The position numbers were made by a program, and so were the translations under genes. Shown here piece by piece: positions 33,027 to 42,547 of a DNA stretch of 64,000 bases (position 1 is the first letter of the stretch; every line of letters starts with the position of its first letter). The notes below the pieces were generated by a model. That model worked only from the letters and a program-made list of their open reading frames with translations. It was not told the origin of the DNA and did not search any database. This DNA is from Desmonostoc muscorum FACHB-395. Lineage in GTDB: Bacteria; Cyanobacteriota; Cyanobacteriia; Cyanobacteriales; Nostocaceae. Location of the stretch: positions 40,160 to 104,159 of the forward strand of contig NZ_JACJSF010000023.1 in NCBI RefSeq assembly GCF_014698035.1, written 5' to 3'.

Positions 33027-35255
33027 ATGACTCAGCAAAACGATTTCGATAAAATACTTTTAGCCCAATCTCAGACCACCTCGCAAACTGTATTTACAAC
33101 TCAGGTACCTGGGTTTGAATGGAGTGATGGCGTATCCTATGAACTTGGAATGAAGTTCCAAAGTGCCAAGAGTGGTCAAATTACCGCAATCCGCTATTGG
33201 AAAGCGGTCAATGAGACTGGCAATCATATAGGGAGAATCTGGTCGGCAACAGGATCTATACTAGGAAGTGTTACTTTCTTGAATGAAACCGCTTCGGGTT
33301 GGCAGCAGCAGGACCTCAGCACGCAAGTGAGTATCTTAGCCAATACCACCTATGTAGTGACTGTCAGTTGCAATAGCTATTTTGGTGTAACTAATAATGG
33401 ATTAGCCAGTCCAGTTGTAAATGGCGATCTCAGTTCAGTTGCTGATGGCAACAATGCAGTCTTTGGTAGTCTAAATTCTTTCCCCACTAATTCCTATCAG
33501 AACAGTAACTATTTCCGCGACATAGTATTTGTGATTGGCAACAGTCTGACTAAAGTAAGCGGAGATAATCAAACTGGTACGGCAGGTTCTGCCTTAGCCA
33601 ACCCGTTCGTTGTTAAAGCTACAGATAGTAATGGCAATCCTCAGTCAGGAGTGACAGTCAACTTTGCTGTCATCATTGGTGGAGGTTCAGTTTCATCTGC
33701 TAGTGCGGTAACTGGTAACGATGGCCAAGCCAGCACAGTGCTAACTCTAGGAACAACAGCTGGCATAACAAACACTGTGAGTGTAACAGCTTCTGGCATA
33801 AGCAGCCTCACCTTCAGTGCCAGTGCTAACCCAGCAAACACTAATGCGATTTATTTAGAAAACCAAAAACCTGGCACTACAGATTGGCGAATCCCTCAAG
33901 TAGGTCAATCAGATATTGCTGGCTATGCGACAGCAACTAGTGTAAATAAGGGCGGCTCGTTGCCAATTAAAGTTTCTCTAGCACAGGCCGGAAATTACAC
34001 GATTGATGTGTATCGGTTAGGTTACTACGGAGGACAAGGCGGCCGGCTAATACTGAGTAGCGGTCAGCTTAACGGAATTACCCAGCCCGCATGTAATTTC
34101 GACAGTTCTACCCGCACAGTCTCATGTGAAAACTGGTCAACTTCCTACACGCTACAAGTTGGCAATGACTGGACTAGTGGTTTGTATATTGCCAAGCTAA
34201 CTGACCAAAGAAGTGGGAGTAAGTCCCAGGTAGTGTTTGTTGTTCGTCATGACAGTGAAAGGTCTGACATATTATTCCAGAGCAGCTTCAATACTTTGCA
34301 GGCTTATAATCTCAGTGGTGGTTACTCTCTATACCCAGAACAGAGTATCGGAGGTCAAAGAGCGTTTAAGCTTTCTTACGACCGACCATTCGCACAACAT
34401 AGCACGTTAAGTGGTAGTAACCCTTATAACAACATTATCTTGTCTTGGGAGTACAATATGGTGCGGTGGCTGGAGTCCCAAAGCTATGACATCTCCTACG
34501 TAACTAACGTAGATGTCCACGCCAACTCAAGTTTGCTGCAACAGCACAACATATTTCTGTCAGTCGGTCACGATGAGTACTGGTCGCTAGAGGAGTTCAA
34601 TAGTGTCCAGAGCAACAGCATCAACAAGGCTTTTTTCTCAGCGAACAGTGTCTACTGGCGAGTTCGGTTTGAAAACTCTAGTACGGGGGTAGCTAACAGG
34701 GCTATGGCTTGCTACAAAGATGCTACAGATCCTGTTGCGCCAACCAACAAATTCCGCAGCCCAGAAAACAACAAGCCAGAGAGTGCGTTGAAAGGGAATA
34801 TGTACATTGGAGGTAGGTGGCAGAATTTCTTTTTTGATGGGTTCGATTTTGTGGTGAAAAACAGTACTCACCCCTACTATGCCAACACAAACCTGAATGA
34901 TGGGGATAAATTAAGTGGTTTGGTGGGCTTTGAATGGGATGCAATCAATTTAAATGCATCTCCAAGTGGGTTGGTCGTTCTGAGTGAGTCAGTACAGTCG
35001 CAAAACTTTGATCAAGCTGAACTAGAGGGTTTCCCTGCTGGAACAGACCCACGGATTTCCCAAGCAGTTAGCTTCACTTCTGCTAGTGGTGCTAAGGTCT
35101 TTTCGACTGGCTCTATTCAGTTTATGTGGGGGTTAGACAGCGAGGGCGTTAGCGGACCTCGCGAAGATACTCGCGTCAAGCAAATGGTTGTCAATATCTT
35201 AGCAGACATGGGAGCTAGACCTTTGACTCCCGGTTCCGGCATAATTGTGCCTTGA
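33027..35255 (+). CDS. DUF4082 / Ig-like / DMF-amidase-like multidomain protein
   Basis: A 742-residue three-part protein. Residues ~20-175 match the DUF4082 beta domain (FEWSDGVSYELGMKFQSAKSG); ~176-277 are a bacterial Ig-like domain (GTAGSALANPFVVKATDSNG); ~278-735 resemble the C-terminal catalytic-type region of N,N-dimethylformamidase large subunits, with YRLGYYGGQGGR, WLESQSYDISYVTNVDVH and SVGHDEYWS. DUF4082 and Ig-like modules are usually found on secreted proteins, yet no signal peptide is visible, so the export route is unknown. Sits between wzm and wzt. A role in modifying amide groups on the polymer is possible but untested. Confidence 0.82.
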   Translation: MTQQNDFDKILLAQSQTTSQTVFTTQVPGFEWSDGVSYELGMKFQSAKSGQITAIRYWKAVNETGNHIGRIWSATGSILGSVTFLNETASGWQQQDLSTQVSILANTTYVVTVSCNSYFGVTNNGLASPVVNGDLSSVADGNNAVFGSLNSFPTNSYQNSNYFRDIVFVIGNSLTKVSGDNQTGTAGSALANPFVVKATDSNGNPQSGVTVNFAVIIGGGSVSSASAVTGNDGQASTVLTLGTTAGITNTVSVTASGISSLTFSASANPANTNAIYLENQKPGTTDWRIPQVGQSDIAGYATATSVNKGGSLPIKVSLAQAGNYTIDVYRLGYYGGQGGRLILSSGQLNGITQPACNFDSSTRTVSCENWSTSYTLQVGNDWTSGLYIAKLTDQRSGSKSQVVFVVRHDSERSDILFQSSFNTLQAYNLSGGYSLYPEQSIGGQRAFKLSYDRPFAQHSTLSGSNPYNNIILSWEYNMVRWLESQSYDISYVTNVDVHANSSLLQQHNIFLSVGHDEYWSLEEFNSVQSNSINKAFFSANSVYWRVRFENSSTGVANRAMACYKDATDPVAPTNKFRSPENNKPESALKGNMYIGGRWQNFFFDGFDFVVKNSTHPYYANTNLNDGDKLSGLVGFEWDAINLNASPSGLVVLSESVQSQNFDQAELEGFPAGTDPRISQAVSFTSASGAKVFSTGSIQFMWGLDSEGVSGPREDTRVKQMVVNILADMGARPLTPGSGIIVP

Positions 35256-35388
35256 AAAACCGTAACAAAATTCACAAATATTATGCTCTACCCTTGCTGG
35301 AGTACTGTATGTACCACATAAATGGATGCACCACAGTTATCTTTCATAATTGAGCAAATACTAATCCCAGTTGCTTAGGTAGTAGGTT

Positions 35389-36399
35389 ATGAATTTGAGA
35401 ATCAGACGACGAAGATTTGGGCAGTTGGCTATCGTCAGCGCTGTCACCGCAGCAAGTGCTAAATTTACATCTAAGGTGTTTGCACAAGAGTCGGAGCAGC
35501 TTTATGGAGTGATCCTTTCTTCAGCTAGCAAAAGTAAAACACAAGACTTAGTTGACACTGCTGCTGCTAACGCCATACCAGGAATTATCTTTCAGTCTAT
35601 AAACTTTACCACTGGTCAGGTGTTATTAACTGCCGAAATCGCTGCCGACAGCGTTACTAACTCCCTAGAAACCACTGAGACTGTTGCAAAAGCCTTGGTT
35701 GTTAAAAAGCCCAGCGAGCGGATAACTGCTTTTACTGTCCTACCCGATAACACATTTGTTATTGCTGCTGTTGCAGCCACTAAGAAAGGCGATTTCAGTC
35801 GCCTGATATCTATTACACCTCCTAAAAAGATTGGAATTAAGCCTCCAAAAGGCTTGAAAATCAAAAAAAACAAGGATAAGAAGTATAGTACTGTTGAAGG
35901 GTTATTATCAACCACTATAAAAGGTAAGCAGGTACTACTTGGTGTAATTAGTCTTGCAGAAGGTAGCCCTCCTTTTGAGTTGGCATTTATTGACCAAAAC
36001 TCAGGGCAAGTGGATTCTAGTGTTGCAACAGGTCTACCATATATTTCCCCCAAGCAGAGGCTCAGTAATCTTGCTCAATCTCCATTAGATGGAAAAATTT
36101 ATGCTACTAGTGTCGGCGGTGAAGGTGGTGGTCTAAGTTTAGTGCAACTAGACCTAGAGAATAGGGCAGTAGTTAGTGGTAGAGGAAAGATTATCAGACT
36201 GGTGGAATTAAGCTTCAAGAACAAACCTTTGGAAAATGACTTAGCAAGTTTAGCCTTTTCTTCTTCAGGTCAACTATTTGCACTTGCTGACCTCAAATAT
36301 GAGGGAACAAATTCTCTGTTCACCGTGGATATGAAAACCGGAGCTATGACTCTGGTGAGAAAATTTGCGGTCGATAAAATTCTATTTGCGCGAGTCTAA
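35389..36399 (+). CDS. Tat-exported beta-propeller-like protein, function unknown
   Basis: A 336-residue protein starting with a twin-arginine signal (RRRRFGQLAIVSAVTAASA, ~6-24) and a likely cleavage site after VFA. The mature part has repeated beta-rich segments such as GLSLVQLDLENRAVVSG and SSSGQLFALADLKYEGTNSL, TVDMKTGAMTLV, consistent with a propeller that lacks enzyme motifs, and a Lys/Pro-rich insert (ITPPKKIGIKPPKGLKIKKN). Tat export suggests folding in the cytoplasm before secretion. Between wzm and wzt; no function can be assigned. Confidence 0.7.
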   Translation: MNLRIRRRRFGQLAIVSAVTAASAKFTSKVFAQESEQLYGVILSSASKSKTQDLVDTAAANAIPGIIFQSINFTTGQVLLTAEIAADSVTNSLETTETVAKALVVKKPSERITAFTVLPDNTFVIAAVAATKKGDFSRLISITPPKKIGIKPPKGLKIKKNKDKKYSTVEGLLSTTIKGKQVLLGVISLAEGSPPFELAFIDQNSGQVDSSVATGLPYISPKQRLSNLAQSPLDGKIYATSVGGEGGGLSLVQLDLENRAVVSGRGKIIRLVELSFKNKPLENDLASLAFSSSGQLFALADLKYEGTNSLFTVDMKTGAMTLVRKFAVDKILFARV

Positions 36400-36554
36400 G
36401 AAAGCCTTGTTATCTCAGTGATTATCATATACAAGTATGACAAAAAGATTGCTGTTGAAGTAGTTTATAGTATTTTATGCTTAATCTCTGAGTATCGATT
36501 CACCGAGGCAAGCGGCAGAGATTTGCACGCTTAGATGTTTGGAAGTTGAAAAAT

Positions 36555-37187
36555 ATGCTCCACATTCGTTTACCTGGTTTTGCTATCAAAATACTATACG
36601 GGGCTGTATTCATATTTTTTCTGGCTTTTACCTTTACTCTTCCTGTGTCCGTACAAGCCAGGAAACATAGAAACTACATCAATACCCAACATCCCGTGGG
36701 AACTGTGGTCAAAGCCTCCGGCCCCTGCTTCAATAACAGCGATCGCTATGTAGACTGTGGTAATGGCACGGTGACTGATACTGTGACTGGACTTATATGG
36801 CTCAAGAAGGCAGATTGTCTTGAAGCAACAGATTGGGCAACAGCCAATTACAAAGCAGCTGAGATTAAAAGCGGCGACTGCAATCTGTCGGATAACTCTT
36901 CTCCTGGCGATTGGCGTTTGCCGACCAAAGACGAGGTTACGGCGATATTACCTCCTTCAAATCTAAACTGTACTAATCCGACATTGGTAGACCAAGAGGG
37001 TTCAGGCTGCTTTGCCCAGGGGACACAGTGGGCTACTGGTATCCAGTTCAACTACTGGTCTAGTACTACGGGCCCTTACCAGGAGGCTGGGAATTCCGCC
37101 TGGGCAATCTTCCTAAACTTCGGCGGCGTTGTCAACACCAGTAAGCCGAGCCTCCTCTACGGTTGGCCTGTCCGTGGTACACCATAG
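36555..37187 (+). CDS. Secreted DUF1566 (Lcl-type) domain protein
   Basis: A 210-residue protein with a hydrophobic N-terminal segment (ILYGAVFIFFLAFTFTL) ending near VQARK, so exported or anchored. The body is a DUF1566 domain: VDCGNGTVTDTVTGLIWLKK, GDWRLPTKDEV and a late FNYWSSTT. This domain occurs on bacterial surface proteins, sometimes in collagen- or lectin-like contexts. Six cysteines in the mature part could form disulfides. ATG at 36555 has GGAAG nine bases before. Located directly upstream of wzt by 53 bases. It may bind carbohydrate at the surface; unproven. Confidence 0.8.
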   Translation: MLHIRLPGFAIKILYGAVFIFFLAFTFTLPVSVQARKHRNYINTQHPVGTVVKASGPCFNNSDRYVDCGNGTVTDTVTGLIWLKKADCLEATDWATANYKAAEIKSGDCNLSDNSSPGDWRLPTKDEVTAILPPSNLNCTNPTLVDQEGSGCFAQGTQWATGIQFNYWSSTTGPYQEAGNSAWAIFLNFGGVVNTSKPSLLYGWPVRGTP

Positions 37188-37240
37188 TAACTTGGGTCTT
37201 TTAAGAGAAAAGTTTTCGATCTACTGAGAGTAATTTAATA

Positions 37241-38536
37241 ATGTCTGATACAGTAATTCGGGTTGAAAACCTCAGTAAAAAATACGTGTTGAGTCATCAA
37301 CAAGAAGGAAGCAGCAGATATAAATCTTTGCGAGAATCCATCAGTGATAGAGTCAGTTCACTGGGTAAAAAATTGGTGAAGTCTTCTGGCAAAGAAATAT
37401 CTAATCCAGCCCGTGAAGAGTTTTGGGCATTAAAAGATGTGTCATTTGAAATTAAACAAGGCGATAGCATTGGAATTATTGGTCGCAACGGTGCAGGAAA
37501 ATCAACTTTACTCAAAATTTTGAGCCGCATTACTGAACCAAGCAGCGGCTGTATTTCTCTCAAGGGTAGAGTCGCAAGTCTTTTAGAAGTGGGCACAGGT
37601 TTTCACCCAGAATTGACAGGTAGAGAAAACATTTATCTCAACGGTGCCATTCTGGGGATGAGCAAAACAGAGATTAAAAGAAAGTTTGATGAAATTGTTG
37701 CTTTTGCTGAAGTTGAGAAGTTTTTAGATACACCTGTTAAACGCTATTCATCAGGGATGTATGTGCGTTTGGCATTTGCCGTAGCGGCGCATTTAGAGCC
37801 AGAGATTTTGATTGTGGATGAAGTTCTGGCGGTAGGAGATGCCCAATTTCAAAAGAAGTGCTTGGGAAAAATGAATGATGTTTCTGAAAAAGAAGGGCGT
37901 ACCGTCTTGTTTGTTAGTCACAACATGACAGCATTAAAAAATCTATGCGATCAAGCCATCTTGCTCAAATCAGGATGTTTAGTAACTTATGGAGAAACTC
38001 ATCAGGTTGTATCTAGTTATTTGGAGTCCGAAAATGACTCTAAATTTCTTGAAAGAATCTGGGATGATATTGAAACTGCTCCCGGAAACGATAAAATTCG
38101 CATACATCAAATCAGGGTAATTCCAGATATTGATGACTCAATAGATGAGATTACGGTTAAAACCCCTCTCAGGATTGAATTTGAGTATTGGAATTACCTC
38201 AATGGTGCTAATTTAAATTTGAGCTTACACGTCTACACACTAGAGGGAGTTTGTGTTTTTAATTCAATCTCAAGATCGATTCCTTGTACTTCAGGTCTAA
38301 TCAGAGGAGTTTGTTACATTCCTGAAGATTTTTTTAATGATGGAAGTTATCAAATTACGATGATGGTCGTTCAAGATACTTCAACTATACTTTATACATG
38401 TGAAAATTTACTGAGTTTTACTGTGCATGATATTGAGAGAGAATTCAAATGGTATGGCAAATGGCAAGGAATAGTTCGCCCTAACTTGAAATGGAGGTTT
38501 GCTCCCGTTGAAATATTCGCATCTAAGTCCTGCTAA
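37241..38536 (+). CDS. Wzt-type ABC exporter ATPase with carbohydrate-binding domain
   Basis: A 431-residue ATPase for polysaccharide export. The nucleotide-binding domain has Walker A GRNGAGKST (81-89), signature YSSGM (169-173), Walker B ILIVDE (189-194) and switch His227. Residues ~280-431 form the extra C-terminal beta-sandwich that in O-antigen systems recognises the finished chain end (KTPLRIEFEYWNY and GVCYIPEDFFNDGSYQITM). The long insert at ~20-60 before the Walker A is common in this group. It works with the Wzm at 32056. The presence of the C-domain suggests substrate-specific export of one polymer. Confidence 0.94.
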   Translation: MSDTVIRVENLSKKYVLSHQQEGSSRYKSLRESISDRVSSLGKKLVKSSGKEISNPAREEFWALKDVSFEIKQGDSIGIIGRNGAGKSTLLKILSRITEPSSGCISLKGRVASLLEVGTGFHPELTGRENIYLNGAILGMSKTEIKRKFDEIVAFAEVEKFLDTPVKRYSSGMYVRLAFAVAAHLEPEILIVDEVLAVGDAQFQKKCLGKMNDVSEKEGRTVLFVSHNMTALKNLCDQAILLKSGCLVTYGETHQVVSSYLESENDSKFLERIWDDIETAPGNDKIRIHQIRVIPDIDDSIDEITVKTPLRIEFEYWNYLNGANLNLSLHVYTLEGVCVFNSISRSIPCTSGLIRGVCYIPEDFFNDGSYQITMMVVQDTSTILYTCENLLSFTVHDIEREFKWYGKWQGIVRPNLKWRFAPVEIFASKSC

Positions 38537-38608
38537 ATTTTTGACTAAAAAATGTTGAAGATGAATTAAGACTATAGATAATTCAACGAAGATTTTTAGT
38601 AAATTTTT

Positions 38609-39256
38609 ATGATATCAAAGTTACTGTTCTGGGGTGCTTCAGGGCACGCTTTAGTGGTCGCAGACATAATCCGCTTACAAGGAATCTATGAAATTGTTGG
38701 TTTCCTTGATAATATGAATCCACAACGTTATGGTGAAAACTTCTGCGGAGCTAAAATTCTGGGAGGACAAGAACAGTTAGATTATTGTAAAGATAAAGGG
38801 ATTAAGTATATAATTTTTGGATTCGGAGATTGTCAGGCGCGATTAAAGTTGTCTGAATTAATTTATAGAAAAGGTTTTTCCTTAGCAACTGCTATCCACC
38901 CAAATGCAGTAATTGCTGCTGACGTATCTATAGGATCGGGAACCGTAATTGCAGCTGGAGCGGTTGTTAATCCCGGATCAAAGATTGGTCAGAATGTCAT
39001 TATCAATACTTCTGCGAGTGTTGATCACGAGTGCGTGATAGAAGATGGAGCGCATATTTGCCCAGGTGTTCACTTAGCTGGACGAGTAACTGTGGGGCGT
39101 GCAGCTTGTGTAGGAATTGGGGCGACGGTCATAGATCGCGTGCGGATAGGTGCAGGTGCCTTAATCGGGGCTGGCGCGGTTGTCGTCAATGATATTCCTG
39201 ATGGTGTCTTAGTCTATGGTGTTCCGGCTAGAGTAATCAGAAAAATTGACTTATAA
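38609..39256 (+). CDS. NeuD/PglD-like sugar O- or N-acyltransferase
   Basis: A 215-residue left-handed beta-helix enzyme. A small N-terminal Rossmann-like part with GASGHALVVADII (9-21) is followed by hexapeptide repeats (IGSGTVIAAGAVVNPGSKIG) with His136 in SASVDHECVIEDG as the likely catalytic base, and the closing PARVIRKI. PglD/NeuD-like proteins acetylate the amino group of UDP-4-amino sugars or O-acetylate sialic acid, using acetyl-CoA. Together with the DegT enzyme at 41140 it could make a nucleotide-linked acylamino sugar. Start ATG 38609. Six bases separate it from the next frame. Confidence 0.9.
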   Translation: MISKLLFWGASGHALVVADIIRLQGIYEIVGFLDNMNPQRYGENFCGAKILGGQEQLDYCKDKGIKYIIFGFGDCQARLKLSELIYRKGFSLATAIHPNAVIAADVSIGSGTVIAAGAVVNPGSKIGQNVIINTSASVDHECVIEDGAHICPGVHLAGRVTVGRAACVGIGATVIDRVRIGAGALIGAGAVVVNDIPDGVLVYGVPARVIRKIDL

Positions 39257-39286
39257 GGAAGATTGATTTATTTGCTGAGGCTGATT

Positions 39287-40084
39287 ATGGAATTTTATAA
39301 AAAAATACAATACACTTCTCCTGAAGAAACTAAAAAAGCTATCCAAGAAGCACTCGATAAATATAAAATAGTTCATTTTGTCGGGTTTGATTTTCAAATA
39401 AATATTCACGACTATTTCACGGAACTAAGTGATTTTTTAGGACTAGTGATTAGTATGGATGAAGATAAAGACACAGGTAAACGAACGGGTCAACGTTGGA
39501 TAGATATTAGCTACGATCCCGCACGTCCAAATAAGTACCGCTCAAGTAAAACTAGGCAGCCTCTTCATACGGATAATTCTTATCTTAATCATCATGATGC
39601 TGTGAATTATTTTTATTGCTTATCTCAGGCGCAAGTGGGAGGCGCTACTTTTTTCTTGGATAGCGAATTGCTCATCAAAGTTTTAGAGTTAGACAATGAG
39701 CATCAGTTATTAGAAGACCTCAAAACGATTCCTGTATCTTTTTCCAAAGAAGGTGTCAGCAAAACTAAGCCCATTATTACAGAAGACGAATTAGGGCTTC
39801 GTTTAAATTATAATTATTACCCGTTAGATAAAGATAACACTCCAGAAGCTAAAGATTTAGTTGAAAGATTTCAGCACTTCCTTGAAGATCGCGTTCATCA
39901 TAGCGGAATTTACACGAATATCATATTAACAAAAGGAGATGCTGTATTCTTCCATGACGAAAGAGTTTTGCACGGTAGAAATGCATTTTTTACTCCTAAC
40001 AAAGGAGACCGAATTCTCCTTAAAGGTTCCGTAATTTTGCATTCAAGAAAACACAAGAATTTAGAACTTTTTTGCCCAGCATGA
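39287..40084 (+). CDS. TauD/TfdA-like Fe(II)/2-oxoglutarate dioxygenase
   Basis: A 265-residue dioxygenase. The iron triad is His94-x-Asp96 (LHTDNSYL) and His229 (HDERVLHGRNAF) with Arg242 (GDRILLKG) for 2-oxoglutarate. Such enzymes hydroxylate small molecules or carrier-bound amino acids. ATG at 39287 is preceded by GAGG seven bases upstream; a TTG at 39263 is less likely. Its TGA overlaps the next gene's start as ATGA (40081-40084), so it is translationally coupled to the aldo/keto reductase. Oxidation of a sugar or acyl substituent is inferred from neighbours. Confidence 0.88.
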   Translation: MEFYKKIQYTSPEETKKAIQEALDKYKIVHFVGFDFQINIHDYFTELSDFLGLVISMDEDKDTGKRTGQRWIDISYDPARPNKYRSSKTRQPLHTDNSYLNHHDAVNYFYCLSQAQVGGATFFLDSELLIKVLELDNEHQLLEDLKTIPVSFSKEGVSKTKPIITEDELGLRLNYNYYPLDKDNTPEAKDLVERFQHFLEDRVHHSGIYTNIILTKGDAVFFHDERVLHGRNAFFTPNKGDRILLKGSVILHSRKHKNLELFCPA

Positions 40085-41031
40085 AAACAGCAACTGCTAA
40101 ATTAGGTTTTGGTACTTGGCAATTTGGCGGCGAAACCCTTATTGCTGGTCAGCATAAAGGATGGGGCTATATTGACGATAAAGAAGCTATTCAGGCAGTT
40201 CATCTTGCTCTTGATGGCGGTATCCGATTCTTTGATACGGCTGATTCTTATGGAGAGGGTAGATCGGAAGAAATTTTAGGTAAAGCTTTTCAAAGCTATC
40301 CGAGTGGGAATTTTATTGTTTGTACGAAGTTTGGCAATCGAAAAGATAATCAAGGTAATTCTTTTCAGGATTTTTCTTCGGAATGGCTGGAAAAAGCTGT
40401 AACTAACAGCCTTGAACGTTTAAAACTTGATTGCATTGATGTTTTACTATTTCATAGTCCGCCAGATAATTTTGATTGGAAAAGTTACGATAAGTTTATT
40501 CTAGAACGCCTCAAGCACAAAGGATATATTAAGGAATATGGTGTGAGTTCAAAAAGTATTAAAGGCGCATTAAAAGTAGCAGAAGATAACTTTGGAAGTA
40601 AGATTGAGTCCATATTTAATGTATTGGATCGCCGTGCCGAAGAATATCTATTTAAAAATTTAGATAATAAATATCAATTTATAGCTAGAGTGCCTTTAGC
40701 TTCCGGTTTTCTTAAGCAAAAATATTTGTACCAAACTCCAGAATTTGCTGAGAATGATTGGCGGTATTATTTGCCTGAAATAGATAAAAATTGGTTACTG
40801 GAAAGTGCCAGAAAATTAGCTTTTCTAGATGAATTGCCAGGAGGAATTACAGTTTCAGCGTTGCGCTATGTTTTATATCATTCAGGGGTTGGAGTCGTTA
40901 TACCGGGAATGAGAAATCCTCAACAAGTGAAAGCTAACTTGCAAGCTGTAGAATTTGGCCCACTCGACCCCGAAGTCGTTGAAAAAATAAAACAAGCTGT
41001 TAGTGATGTACCAGCACACTGGAAATTTTAG
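40081..41031 (+). CDS. Aldo/keto reductase
   Basis: A 316-residue NADPH-dependent aldo/keto reductase barrel. The tetrad is visible as Asp52 and Tyr57 in FFDTADSYGEG, Lys83 in CTKFGNR, and His125 in LLFHSPP, and the cofactor end has GVVIPGMRNPQQVKANL. ATG 40081 overlaps the preceding stop by four bases. It may reduce a keto group made by the dioxygenase or a keto nucleotide-sugar intermediate before the aminotransferase at 41140. The specific substrate is unknown; cytoplasmic. Confidence 0.9.
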   Translation: MKTATAKLGFGTWQFGGETLIAGQHKGWGYIDDKEAIQAVHLALDGGIRFFDTADSYGEGRSEEILGKAFQSYPSGNFIVCTKFGNRKDNQGNSFQDFSSEWLEKAVTNSLERLKLDCIDVLLFHSPPDNFDWKSYDKFILERLKHKGYIKEYGVSSKSIKGALKVAEDNFGSKIESIFNVLDRRAEEYLFKNLDNKYQFIARVPLASGFLKQKYLYQTPEFAENDWRYYLPEIDKNWLLESARKLAFLDELPGGITVSALRYVLYHSGVGVVIPGMRNPQQVKANLQAVEFGPLDPEVVEKIKQAVSDVPAHWKF

Positions 41032-41139
41032 CTTTTAGCTTTGGTTCATAAAAATCATTAATAGCAATTGTTCGAGAACTCTATTGGTTCTCTATATCAC
41101 CTAGTAAACAGACATAAACTAAAAGGTTATTTACAGCAA

Positions 41140-42372
41140 ATGAGTAACAAAACTCGATTGGAACACTTAGCAATATTCGGTGCGGCTCCTGCCTTTAATG
41201 AAAAGCTACATGTGGGTCGCCCTAATATTGGGAACCGCGATCGCCTGTTCCAACGAATTAACGACCTGCTAGATAGAAGATGGTTGACTAATAACGGTAG
41301 CTACGTTCAGGAGTTTGAACAGCGCATTGCTGACATGATTGGGGTCAAGCATTGCATTCCTATGTGTAATGGAACTGTTGCTTTAGAAATTGCTATTAGA
41401 GCAGCAGGACTCACGGGAGAGGTTATCATTCCTTCGTTCACCTTCATTGCTACTGCTCACGCATTACAGTGGCAAGAGATAACTCCAGTCTTCTGTGATA
41501 TTGATCCTCATACTTACACTATCAATCCGTGGCGGGTTGAGGCAATGATTACACCCCGCACGACCGGAATCATTGGCGTTCATCTGTGGGGACAACCTTG
41601 TAATGTAGAAGCCTTAACAGAAATAGCTCGCAAGCATAACCTCAAGCTGATGTTTGATGCAGCCCATTCTTTTGGCTGTTCCTACAACGGACAAATGATA
41701 GGTAACTTTGGCGATGCAGAGGTGTTCAGCTTTCATGCAACTAAATTTTTCAATACCTTTGAGGGTGGAGCTGTCGCCACCAATAATGATGAACTCGCTG
41801 GCAAAATTCGTCTGATGAAAAACTTTGGTTTTTCTGGATTTGAGAATGTCAGTTATATCGGCACCAATGGCAAAATGAGCGAAATTTGTGCTGCAATGGG
41901 GCTAACAGGTTTGGAAAGTTTAGACGAATTCGTGTCTGTCAACTATCAAAATTACAAACAATATCAACAAGAAATAAGGAATATTCCAGGTGTTAAATTA
42001 TTAACCTACGATGAGGCTGAAAAATCCAATTATCAGTATATTGTTCTGGAAATTGACCAGGAAATTACTCACATCAGCCGAGATGAATTGGTAAAAATAT
42101 TCTGGGCTGAAAATATATTAGCTCGACGCTACTTTTATCCTGGATGTCATCGTATGGAACCCTATCGCTCCTACTTTCCTCATGCAGGACTACTGCTACC
42201 GGAAACTGAAAGTTTGGGCAAACGAGTACTGGTTCTGCCTACAGGTACGGCGGTTGGTACAGAGGAAATCAATAAAATCTGTCAGATTATTCGGTTGGTA
42301 GTTCAGCATAGTCGTGAAGTCAAGGAGAGACTAGTTAATGCATCTGAGGAGTTGATACGGACACGTCGATGA
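41140..42372 (+). CDS. DegT/DnrJ/EryC1-family sugar aminotransferase
   Basis: A 410-residue PLP aminotransferase of the VioA/FdtB-like branch. CNGTVAL (77-83) binds the PLP phosphate, Asp173 in FDAAHSFG the pyridine ring, and Lys202 in FSFHATKFFNTFEGGAV forms the Schiff base. This branch generally makes dTDP-linked 3- or 4-amino-6-deoxy sugars. I choose ATG at 41140; a TTG at 41068 would add 24 residues with no homology. It differs clearly from the aminotransferase of the minus arm, so the island can make two amino sugars. The C-terminal tail (~395-410) is slightly longer than usual. Confidence 0.9.
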   Translation: MSNKTRLEHLAIFGAAPAFNEKLHVGRPNIGNRDRLFQRINDLLDRRWLTNNGSYVQEFEQRIADMIGVKHCIPMCNGTVALEIAIRAAGLTGEVIIPSFTFIATAHALQWQEITPVFCDIDPHTYTINPWRVEAMITPRTTGIIGVHLWGQPCNVEALTEIARKHNLKLMFDAAHSFGCSYNGQMIGNFGDAEVFSFHATKFFNTFEGGAVATNNDELAGKIRLMKNFGFSGFENVSYIGTNGKMSEICAAMGLTGLESLDEFVSVNYQNYKQYQQEIRNIPGVKLLTYDEAEKSNYQYIVLEIDQEITHISRDELVKIFWAENILARRYFYPGCHRMEPYRSYFPHAGLLLPETESLGKRVLVLPTGTAVGTEEINKICQIIRLVVQHSREVKERLVNASEELIRTRR

Positions 42373-42485
42373 CACATATATTCCACTTAGGAAAAATCAG
42401 ACAATGAGAAATTGCGATTAAACAAACGAAGCCCGTCTCGGCAATTTAGGATAATTCAGTCCGTGACAGCTGACTTAGTTTGTAT

Positions 42486-42510
42486 GGCCCCAGACTTTAA
42501 GTCTGAGGGC
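42486..42510. repeat. Hairpin CAGACTT/AAGTCTG
   Basis: The sequence GGCCCCAGACTTTAAGTCTGAGGGC can form a stem with CAGACT paired to AGTCTG around TTA, flanked by GGC and GCC-like ends. No T-run follows. It lies in the 175-base gap between the aminotransferase and a glycosyltransferase and may act in mRNA processing or be a dispersed intergenic repeat. Confidence 0.45.
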
Positions 42511-42547
42511 AATTTGTTTGAGTCAACATTATTTAGACAACATTCCT

